From: Clostridia bacterium
GTDB taxonomy: Bacteria; Bacillota; Clostridia; Oscillospirales; CAG-272
Assembly: GCA_017625275.1 (NCBI GenBank)
Contig: JAGALI010000104.1
Span: forward strand, 1 to 5,181
Length of the DNA stretch: 5,181 nucleotides
Reading direction: 5' to 3'
The position numbers and the translations under genes are program-made. Under the pieces are notes generated by a model, which saw only the letters and a program-made list of their open reading frames with translations, did no database searches and had not been told where the DNA came from. This document shows positions 1 to 5,119 of this stretch, piece after piece; position 1 is the stretch's first letter, and each line of letters opens with the position of its first letter.

Positions 1-179
1 AGGCACAGGGCATCAAGCTAAAGGATAAGGAAGCAGTTGCAGCTTACTTTGCAAAGAAGGCAGAGGCAGAGGCTCAGGCTAAGGCTGAGGCAGATGCAAA
101 GGCAGCAGCAGACAGACTTGCTAACCCAACAACAGAGGATCTTCTAAAGAAGATTTTGGTAGTGCTTGAGTCTAAGTAA
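1..179 (+). CDS. 3' end of a gene with an Ala/Lys/Glu-rich helical tail, possibly MscL
   Basis: Only the last 58 codons are visible; the frame begins at base 3 and ends with TAA at 177-179. The peptide has a charged, alanine-rich stretch (AKKAEAEAQAKAEADAKAAA) that should form a helix or coiled coil. It ends in PTTEDLLKKILVVLESK. A charged linker followed by a short amphipathic helix of the PT-x-E-x-LL-x-x-I-x-x-LL type is typical of the cytoplasmic C-terminal bundle of the large-conductance mechanosensitive channel MscL, which releases solutes on osmotic downshock. The two membrane helices that would prove this lie outside the window, so MscL is an inference; another protein with a coiled-coil tail is possible. 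The gene ends just before a strong terminator. That it is a real coding end is fairly sure from the codon use (AAG, GAG, CTT and GCA favoured, as in the other genes here). Confidence 0.6.
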   Translation, partial: AQGIKLKDKEAVAAYFAKKAEAEAQAKAEADAKAAADRLANPTTEDLLKKILVVLESK

Positions 180-188
180 AGGCAAAAC

Positions 189-218
189 AAAAAAACGAGG
201 CAATTGCCTCGTTTTTTT
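189..218. terminator. Perfect palindromic two-way terminator
   Basis: Seven A, then the self-complementary core CGAGGCAATTGCCTCG, then seven T: the whole 30 bp is a perfect palindrome. Each strand therefore makes a GC-rich hairpin followed by seven U. It lies 9 nt after the stop of the left-hand gene and 11 nt after the stop of the rubredoxin gene on the other strand, so it can end both converging transcripts. Confidence 0.93.
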
Positions 219-229
219 ATTCTGATAAT

Positions 230-391
230 TTATTCAGCTAGTTCAAAATCTTCCTTGCCAACTCCGCAAAGAGGGCAAACAAAATCATCGCCTAGGTCCT
301 CAAACTTAGTGCCAGGAGCAATGCCGTTTTCAGCATCTCCAAGCTCCTCGTCATATTCCCAGCCACAAACGCCACATACATACTTACTCAT
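230..391 (-). CDS. Rubredoxin (canonical, 53 residues)
   Basis: A small cytoplasmic one-electron carrier with a single iron held by four cysteines. The 53-residue product begins MSKYVCGVCGWEYD and has the iron-binding pairs C6-x-x-C9 and C39-P-L-C42-G. These are the same positions as in Clostridium pasteurianum rubredoxin, with the full 29-residue loop between the pairs. The ATG is preceded by AAGGAG (400-405 on the plus strand) at a spacing of 8 nt, which supports the start. It lies 25 nt downstream of the flavodiiron fusion gene with no terminator between them, so the two are almost surely co-transcribed; the palindrome at 189-218 ends the operon. A rubredoxin beside a flavodiiron protein usually serves as an electron donor to it, or to other oxygen-defence enzymes such as rubrerythrin. 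That it does so here, where the neighbour already has its own rubredoxin domain, is inferred. Confidence 0.95.
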   Translation of the reverse strand: MSKYVCGVCGWEYDEELGDAENGIAPGTKFEDLGDDFVCPLCGVGKEDFELAE

Positions 392-416
392 AATAAAATC
401 TCCTTGTATATAAAAA

Positions 417-2204
417 TTATTTTATTTCCTCAAAATCAGCCACACCATGCTTGCAAAGTGGGCAAATGAAATCCTCAGGCAAGCTATCGCCCTCATAGAT
501 ATAACCACAAATCTTGCACACATAGCCCTTCTTGCCCTCTGTCTGAGGCTTTGGCTTAACATTTTCGTGATAATAGCTATAGGTCATGCTTTCCTTATCC
601 GAGATAACTCTTGCCTCAGTGATAGAGCAGATAAACATTCCGTGAGTGTCAAGGTCGATATATTGCTCAACCTTGAGTGATATAAAGGAATTGATATATC
701 TAGGCAATACAACAAGACCATTGTCGGAGCGAATAGGCTCACAATTTTCAAACTTATTTGTATTTCTACCACTAGTAAAGCCAAATTTCTCAAACACAGC
801 AAAAGGAGCCTCGGTGCTTAAGCAGTTGATATTCATAATACCAGTCTGCTTAATTACATGGTGAGAGTAATTTTCTTTATTGATTGTAACGGCAATTCTG
901 TTTGGTGTATTTGTAACCTGAGTGATTGTGTTTACAATCAAGCCGTTATCCTTCTTGCCATCATTAGAGGTTACAACATATAAGCCATAGCCGATATTGA
1001 AAAGAGCATTTAGGTCGTTTTTATTTGCAGTATCGCTCTTCATAGCAAGATATTCCTTGCAAAGCTCATCAGCAAGAGCCTTAAGCTGTGCGGAGCTTTC
1101 CTCGTTTAGCGCAGACATGATTTTAACACCATTCTCGCAATAGCTTAGATTCTTACTCTTTTCAAGCATGGAGCGCATAACCTTTGTAGCCATAGGAGCC
1201 CAGCTTCCGTTTTCTATAAAGGCTACAGTGCGATTAGAGAAGTTTCTTTCAGTCAGATGAGTGATAAACTCACGCATGAATGGGAAGATTTCAGCATTAT
1301 AGGTTGTTGTCGCTAAAACAAGCTTGCTATAACGGAACGCGTCCTCAATAGCCTCGTGCATATCGCATCTTGCAAGGTCGTTTACAACAACCTTAGGACA
1401 GCCATTAGCCCTTAGCATATCAGCAAGAAGCATAACAGCCCTTTTGGTGTTGCCATAAACAGAGGTGTAAGCAATTACAATGCCCTCCTCCTCTGGCTGA
1501 TAGCTTGACCAGGTGTTATAAAGACCGAGATAATAGCCAAGGTTTTCCTTGAGCACAGGACCATGAAGTGGGCAAATAATTTGAATGTCAAGAGATGAGG
1601 CCTTTTTTAGTAAATTTTGAACCTGTACACCATATTTTCCAACAATTCCAATATAATATCTTCTAGCCTCGCACGCCCAGTCCTCATCTGCATCGAGCGC
1701 GCCGAATTTTCCAAAGCCGTCAGCAGAGAATAGCACCTTATCGTAGCTATCATAGGTTACAATAACCTCAGGCCAGTGCACCATAGGGGCAGTAACAAAG
1801 GTCAAGGTATGCTTGCCAAGGGAAAGTGTATCTCCCTCTCCGACAACAATTTGCTTGTCGGTAAAATCAGTACCGAAAAAGCCCCTCATCATCGCAAACG
1901 CCTTAGAGGATGAAACAATTTTTACATTTGGATACGCCTTGACAAAATTTGCAATATTTGCAGAGTGGTCAGGCTCCATATGCTGAATAATTAGATAATC
2001 AGGGGTTCTGCTACCAAGCGCGTTTTGAATATTATCAAGCCATTCGTGAGTGAAAAGAGCATCAACCGTATCCATAATAGCAATCTTATCGTCTATTATT
2101 GCATATGAGTTGTAGCTCATGCCATTTGGAACAACATATTGTCCCTCAAACAAATCAATGCTATGGTCGTTTACGCCAATATACTTAATATCGTTTGTAA
2201 TCAT
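417..2204 (-). CDS. fprA: Flavodiiron protein fused to flavin reductase and short rubredoxin (FprA-Hrb type O2/NO reductase)
   Basis: Predicted soluble enzyme that reduces O2 to water and/or NO to N2O, protecting an anaerobe. The domains, in order, are as follows. (1) Metallo-beta-lactamase-like diiron domain, about 1-235, with the ligands H75-x-E77-x-D79-H80, H143, D162 and H214 all present. (2) Flavodoxin-like FMN domain, about 241-390, with the phosphate loop TSVYGNT at 247-253. (3) Flavin-reductase-like FMN domain, about 398-545, from NIGYGLYVVTS onward. (4) Rubredoxin domain, about 558-595, with C563, C566, C581 and C584. Domains 3 and 4 match the layout of Moorella high-molecular-weight rubredoxin (Hrb), the NADH-dependent reductase of FprA, so the protein appears self-sufficient with NAD(P)H. 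At 595 residues it is much longer than a core FprA (about 400). The ATG follows GAGGT (2211-2215) by 6 nt. It is transcribed from the promoter at 2235-2263, with the rubredoxin gene behind it. Whether O2 or NO is the preferred substrate cannot be told from the sequence. Confidence 0.95.
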   Translation of the reverse strand: MITNDIKYIGVNDHSIDLFEGQYVVPNGMSYNSYAIIDDKIAIMDTVDALFTHEWLDNIQNALGSRTPDYLIIQHMEPDHSANIANFVKAYPNVKIVSSSKAFAMMRGFFGTDFTDKQIVVGEGDTLSLGKHTLTFVTAPMVHWPEVIVTYDSYDKVLFSADGFGKFGALDADEDWACEARRYYIGIVGKYGVQVQNLLKKASSLDIQIICPLHGPVLKENLGYYLGLYNTWSSYQPEEEGIVIAYTSVYGNTKRAVMLLADMLRANGCPKVVVNDLARCDMHEAIEDAFRYSKLVLATTTYNAEIFPFMREFITHLTERNFSNRTVAFIENGSWAPMATKVMRSMLEKSKNLSYCENGVKIMSALNEESSAQLKALADELCKEYLAMKSDTANKNDLNALFNIGYGLYVVTSNDGKKDNGLIVNTITQVTNTPNRIAVTINKENYSHHVIKQTGIMNINCLSTEAPFAVFEKFGFTSGRNTNKFENCEPIRSDNGLVVLPRYINSFISLKVEQYIDLDTHGMFICSITEARVISDKESMTYSYYHENVKPKPQTEGKKGYVCKICGYIYEGDSLPEDFICPLCKHGVADFEEIK

Positions 2205-2215
2205 AAAAGTACCTC

Positions 2216-2232
2216 GCTTAAATTAGTTAAGC
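2216..2232. promoter_or_regulatory. Inverted repeat at the fprA transcription start, possible operator
   Basis: GCTTAA-ATTAG-TTAAGC: perfect 6-bp arms around a 5-bp centre. It lies between the -10 box and the ribosome site of the flavodiiron gene and covers the expected transcription start (about 2228). A repressor bound here would block initiation. The arms contain TTAA, as Rex operators do, but the spacing (5, not 4) and outer bases do not match the Rex consensus, so the regulator is not named. Confidence 0.45.
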
Positions 2233-2234
2233 TT

Positions 2235-2263
2235 ATTATACATTATTTTACCAAAGTTGTAAA
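2235..2263 (-). promoter_or_regulatory. SigA-type promoter of the fprA-rubredoxin operon
   Basis: On the minus strand: -35 TTTACA (2258-2263), a 17-bp spacer, and a perfect -10 TATAAT (2235-2240). It lies 31 bp upstream of the flavodiiron ATG. The predicted start is near 2228, giving a leader of about 24 nt that holds the inverted repeat at 2216-2232. Confidence 0.8.
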
Positions 2264-2291
2264 GATATTCGTAAAAATAAAAATTTTAAGC

Positions 2292-2310
2292 TTTATATTG
2301 AAAATATAAA
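2292..2310. repeat. AT-rich inverted repeat over the MFS -35 box
   Basis: TTTATATT-GAA-AATATAAA: perfect 8-bp arms with a 3-bp centre. It overlaps the -35 box (2298-2303) of the transporter promoter, a usual place for a repressor site. Since it is pure A/T outside the centre, chance is a real alternative. Confidence 0.35.
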
Positions 2311-2326
2311 AATGGTGTGTTAAAAT
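2298..2326 (+). promoter_or_regulatory. SigA-type promoter of the MFS gene
   Basis: -35 TTGAAA (2298-2303), 17-bp spacer, -10 TAAAAT (2321-2326), with TG at 2318-2319 giving an extended -10 (TGTTAAAAT). The predicted start is near 2333, 24 nt before the ATG. The rest of the 152-bp divergent spacer (2205-2356) holds only this, the opposing fprA promoter, the two inverted repeats and the ribosome sites. Confidence 0.72.
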
Positions 2327-2356
2327 TATTGCAGTATTTGTTTTTAGAGGATTAAT

Positions 2357-3514
2357 ATGCTTACATTATTACTTGCAGTATTATATTTAACCTTTGTCAG
2401 CCTTGGCTTGCCAGATTCCGTGCTTGGCTCTGCTTGGCCTACTATGTTTGTGGAGCTAAATGTTCCTGTATCCTATGCAGGCATAGTATCGGCAATTATA
2501 GCAGCAGGTACAATTTTTTCAAGCCTTATGAGCGATAGAATAACGAGGCGCTTTGGCTCATCAAAAACAACGGCATTTAGCGTTCTTATGACAGCGATAG
2601 CCTTGCTTGGCTTTAGCGTTAGTACAGAGTTTTGGATGATTTGTCTAATAGCAATTCCTTATGGACTTGGCGCAGGTAGTGTTGATGCAGCCCTTAATAA
2701 CTATGTATCACTTCATTTTGAGAGCAAGCATATGAGCTGGCTTCACTGTATGTGGGGTCTTGGCGCAGCAATAGGCCCTACAATTATGGGCTATGTGCTT
2801 ACAAGCAATGGTACTTGGCATAATGGCTATTTTGTAATCTCAATAATCCAAGTAGTTATTTGCGTGGTTGTGTTTATATCCCTTCCAATTTGGAAAAAGC
2901 CAATGAGGGAGGAGAAGACGGAGCAAAGACTCGAGGAGCCTCTTAAGCTAAGAGAGATTGTGTCTATTAAGGGCGCAAAGGCGGTTATGATAACCTTCTT
3001 TTGCTATTGCGCGCTTGAGGCAACTACTATTCTTTGGGCAAGCACATATTTAAATCTTAATCGTGGCATAGATGCAGATACCGCCGCACTTTGGGGTGGG
3101 CTTTATGTGCTTGGAATAACAATAGGTAGAGCAATTAGTGGCTTTATCACAATGAGGCTAAACGATATTCAAACCACTCGTCTCGGAGAGGGAATAATGG
3201 CTCTTGGACTCGTTATGATATTTATTCCTGTAAATGCTATAACTCTTGCTGGAATTGTTGTTTTCGGACTTGGAAGCGCGCCTGTTTATCCATGTATAAT
3301 ACACTCAACTCCAGAACGCTTTGGTAAGGATAAATCGCAAGCCATAATCGGTGTTCAAATGGCTAGCGCATATACAGGCACCTGTCTTATGCCACCACTA
3401 TTTGGACTTATTGCAAACCATATAAGCGTGGCTCTTTTCCCTGCATATATTGGTGTGCTTACTATCGCAATGATAGTGCTATTTGAGGTGCTAATCAAAA
3501 AAACAGCGAAGTAA
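2357..3514 (+). CDS. Major facilitator superfamily (MFS) transporter
   Basis: Integral membrane secondary transporter of 385 residues. Hydrophobic segments run through the whole length in two halves (roughly 2-178 and 207-380). They are separated by a charged cytoplasmic loop at about 179-206 (KKPMREEKTEQRLEEPLKLR), the usual 6+6 helix MFS plan. Residues 55-67 (SSLMSDRITRRFG) form the MFS motif A loop after helix 2, with the conserved D60-R61. The segments LGLPDSVLGSAWP (17-29) and GLGSAPVYP (304-312) resemble the FucP-like/sugar-type MFS group, but the substrate cannot be read from this, and an efflux role is equally possible. The ATG follows AGAGG (2346-2350) by 6 nt. It has its own promoter and ends before the hairpin at 3545-3573, so it is a single-gene unit. 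It is divergent from fprA and shares an upstream region with it, but no functional link is evident. The length is normal and the frame intact. Confidence 0.9.
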   Translation: MLTLLLAVLYLTFVSLGLPDSVLGSAWPTMFVELNVPVSYAGIVSAIIAAGTIFSSLMSDRITRRFGSSKTTAFSVLMTAIALLGFSVSTEFWMICLIAIPYGLGAGSVDAALNNYVSLHFESKHMSWLHCMWGLGAAIGPTIMGYVLTSNGTWHNGYFVISIIQVVICVVVFISLPIWKKPMREEKTEQRLEEPLKLREIVSIKGAKAVMITFFCYCALEATTILWASTYLNLNRGIDADTAALWGGLYVLGITIGRAISGFITMRLNDIQTTRLGEGIMALGLVMIFIPVNAITLAGIVVFGLGSAPVYPCIIHSTPERFGKDKSQAIIGVQMASAYTGTCLMPPLFGLIANHISVALFPAYIGVLTIAMIVLFEVLIKKTAK

Positions 3515-3544
3515 ATATTTGTAAATCAATATTTAAACCAAAAT

Positions 3545-3573
3545 AAAAAGCAGTTGCTGTGCAACTGCTTTTT
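3545..3573. terminator. Two-way terminator between the MFS and MBL genes
   Basis: The stem AAAAAGCAGTTGC pairs with GCAACTGCTTTTT around the loop TGT. On the plus strand seven T follow the GC stem (3569-3575), ending the MFS transcript. On the minus strand the hairpin is followed by five T, and it directly abuts the TAA stop (3574-3576) of the hydrolase gene. It serves both convergent genes. Confidence 0.9.
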
Positions 3574-4452
3574 TTAAGCCCTTTCCCAAAGCATTAAATT
3601 TTCATCAAATCTTACAGTCAATTTACCCTCATCCTTAAGGTACGCAAGGTAGGAGCGCACGGTGCTACCTACAAGCACGTATTGCTCGTGTGTCATAGTA
3701 AGAGAGTAGTGGTCAAATAGCGCCTTTAAAAGCGATTCAAAGGTGGTTCCGTCCGCACAAAGCTGAATTATAAGCTCAGCCACCTCGTTCACCTTGTCAA
3801 TATTGTACTGTGCAAGAGAGGAAATATCCTCACAGGCAGGGGCGTGAGCTGGTATGAAAAGCCTTGCCTTAAGCCCCTTTACCATTTCAAGCGTTTTAAG
3901 ATATTCGCCAATATCATAAATGAAGCCTATTTGATATTTTTCAAGCGTTTCCTTGCTTGAAAGACAGTCTGCAAGATAAACAATATCGTCACTTGTCCTA
4001 AAGCCAACCATGTCTGGCGTGTGTCCCTTGAGGTCTATTATTTCAATTCCCTCAGGCAAGGACTCCTCACAAAGCTCGCTAGCAACGCTTGGCTGGGCTA
4101 GCAGAAACTTGTGCTTCAAATCCTTATATGGATATCCACCCCAAATAAGCGCCCCCTCAAGAGAAGGGTGATTTGTAAAGTCCCTGTCAATCCCCTTGGC
4201 GTAAATGGTACAACCGGTGCGCTCCTGAATAAGCGCATTGCCACCTATGTGATCAGCGTGGGAGTGCGTGTTATAGATAGCCCTTAGGCTCCAGCCGTTT
4301 TCGTTTATTATTTTAAGGGCCTTTTTGCCAGCATCCTTATCATTTCCACTGTCAATTAGGCAGACCTCGTCGTCATTTATCTTAACAATACCTATTTTTG
4401 CAGGGCATTGTATGTAATAGCAATTTTTTGAAACCTGAACTAATTCGTACAT
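3574..4452 (-). CDS. Metallo-beta-lactamase-fold hydrolase
   Basis: Cytoplasmic metal-dependent hydrolase of 292 residues from the chosen start. The MBL core (about 1-205) has the motif THSHADHIGG with H63, H65, D67 and H68, plus H144 (GHTPD), D162 (LADC) and H203 (PAHAP). The full set of seven ligands for a two-metal site is present, so it should be active. The C-terminal part, about 210-292, is predicted helical and ends in a small winged-helix-like region (TVRSYLAYLKDEGKL). This layout recalls glyoxalase II/LACTB2-like members, but the substrate (thioester, lactone, phosphoester or other) cannot be fixed. The start is ATG at 4450-4452, behind GGAGAGGG at the right distance. A longer reading from GTG at 4492-4494 is unlikely because that codon lies in the promoter. 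It is a single-gene unit that ends on the shared terminator. Apart from the fold it is unrelated to the diiron domain of the flavodiiron protein. Confidence 0.88.
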   Translation of the reverse strand: MYELVQVSKNCYYIQCPAKIGIVKINDDEVCLIDSGNDKDAGKKALKIINENGWSLRAIYNTHSHADHIGGNALIQERTGCTIYAKGIDRDFTNHPSLEGALIWGGYPYKDLKHKFLLAQPSVASELCEESLPEGIEIIDLKGHTPDMVGFRTSDDIVYLADCLSSKETLEKYQIGFIYDIGEYLKTLEMVKGLKARLFIPAHAPACEDISSLAQYNIDKVNEVAELIIQLCADGTTFESLLKALFDHYSLTMTHEQYVLVGSTVRSYLAYLKDEGKLTVRFDENLMLWERA

Positions 4453-4455
4453 TTT

Positions 4456-4463
4456 CCCTCTCC
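4456..4463 (-). promoter_or_regulatory. Ribosome binding site that fixes the MBL start
   Basis: GGAGAGGG on the minus strand, with its GGAG core 7 nt before ATG 4450-4452. No such site precedes the in-frame GTG at 4492-4494. This sets the protein start 14 codons downstream of the longest reading frame. Confidence 0.85.
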
Positions 4464-4484
4464 ATGTGCCTAAAATACAACTAT

Positions 4485-4513
4485 ATTTTATCACATCAAA
4501 TAGCCTTGTTCAA
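4485..4513 (-). promoter_or_regulatory. SigA-type promoter of the MBL hydrolase gene
   Basis: On the minus strand: -35 TTGAAC (4508-4513), 17-bp spacer, -10 TAAAAT (4485-4490) with an upstream TGA giving an extended -10. The expected start is near 4478, leaving a leader of about 25 nt to the ATG at 4452. Confidence 0.75.
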
Positions 4514-4533
4514 TACCAAAAAATAAAAATTTC

Positions 4534-4562
4534 TTGACATAAGAGTCAAAATATAATAAAAT
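4534..4562 (+). promoter_or_regulatory. SigA-type promoter of the phosphoribosyltransferase gene
   Basis: Perfect -35 TTGACA (4534-4539), 17-bp spacer, -10 TAAAAT (4557-4562). It stands back to back with the MBL promoter, the two -35 boxes being 20 bp apart. The predicted start is near 4569, giving a leader of about 38 nt. The -35 lies within a short inverted repeat, TTGAC-N6-GTCAA (4534-4549), which may be an operator or chance. Confidence 0.78.
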
Positions 4563-4606
4563 AAATTTACAACCCCCTGATAATAAATATAAATAAGGAG
4601 GTAATT

Positions 4607-5119
4607 ATGCCTACTAAAAACATTCAAAAAATGGTCACAAAGGGAAAGAATCTGGTTTTAAGAGTCTCAAAGGGACATTTTGCAACAAGCCATAGCCATA
4701 TTAATTATTACATTGATGTTACTATGCAGAAGACTCGTCTTTCTGAGGCACAGGCTGTCGCGCATGAGCTTGTTTCGTATTACAACATGAATACAATAGT
4801 TGATACAATCCTTTGCCTTGATGGCATGGAGGTTGTTGGCACATGTCTTGCGGGCGAGCTAACTCTTGGTGATTTCAGAAGCATTAATGCTCACCAAACA
4901 ATCTATGTAGTAACGCCGGAGCACACATCTGGAAGTCAGCTTATATTTAGAGATAATATGATGTCGGCAATTAAGGGCAAGAACATTTTGATTCTCGCCG
5001 CCTCAGTAACAACAGGCTATACTGCCGCTGCCGCGGTTGAGGCGATTAAGTATTATGTCGTAATGATGCTAAGTATCTCTGATTTTATCTCCTCAGAGTT
5101 AATAAACTCGTCAGTTTGA
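4607..5119 (+). CDS. Orotate phosphoribosyltransferase-like protein, C-terminus apparently lost
   Basis: The ATG follows a near-perfect AAGGAGG (4595-4601) by 5 nt. Residues 1-150 resemble a clostridial phosphoribosyltransferase family usually annotated as orotate phosphoribosyltransferase (PyrE/COG0461-like). Landmarks are GHFATSHSHINYYID (23-37), an IFRDN segment (113-117) and the PRPP-loop region ILILAASVTTGYT (127-139). Type I enzymes normally have two acidic residues just before this loop; here they are A131-A132, so true PyrE activity is doubtful. From memory, homologues go on after KYY (148-150) with a Gly-Gly and about 60-70 more residues. Here the frame instead runs into 20 unrelated residues and stops at 5117-5119. 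From about 5057 the DNA also reads as the end of an opposite-strand gene. The 170-residue product is thus probably a truncated remnant of a roughly 220-residue protein. Promoter and ribosome site are intact, so it may still be expressed. Confidence 0.75.
   Translation: MPTKNIQKMVTKGKNLVLRVSKGHFATSHSHINYYIDVTMQKTRLSEAQAVAHELVSYYNMNTIVDTILCLDGMEVVGTCLAGELTLGDFRSINAHQTIYVVTPEHTSGSQLIFRDNMMSAIKGKNILILAASVTTGYTAAAAVEAIKYYVVMMLSISDFISSELINSSV

Noticed and set aside
61..120. Tandem repeat in the Ala/Lys/Glu-rich segment
   Set aside because: The GCA/GAG/GCT/AAG codon mix is irregular with no fixed unit; it reflects a low-complexity helix rather than a DNA repeat.
204..413. Plus-strand 69-codon open frame (MPRFFILIIYS...)
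   Set aside because: It is the antisense shadow of the rubredoxin gene and starts inside the terminator palindrome; it has no ribosome site and a low-complexity Ser/Pro composition.
447..864. Open frames of 72-77 codons on both strands within the flavodiiron gene
   Set aside because: All are out-of-frame or antisense shadows of the strong 595-residue coding frame, with no ribosome sites or recognisable domains.
4492..4494. GTG as the start of the MBL hydrolase
   Set aside because: It lies in the extended -10 region of the gene's own promoter and lacks a ribosome site; ATG 4450-4452 has a strong one.
4569..4606. Pyrimidine-sensing leader (C-run CCCCC at 4573-4577, as in pyr gene control)
   Set aside because: The C-run is not at the predicted start, no hairpin or terminator forms in the 38-nt leader, and no PyrR-type site is seen.
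5047..5076. 7-bp direct repeat TAAGTAT (5047-5053 and 5070-5076) as a target-site duplication at the junction
   Set aside because: Only 16 bp separate the copies, so no element can lie between them, and a 7-bp A/T-rich match is likely by chance.
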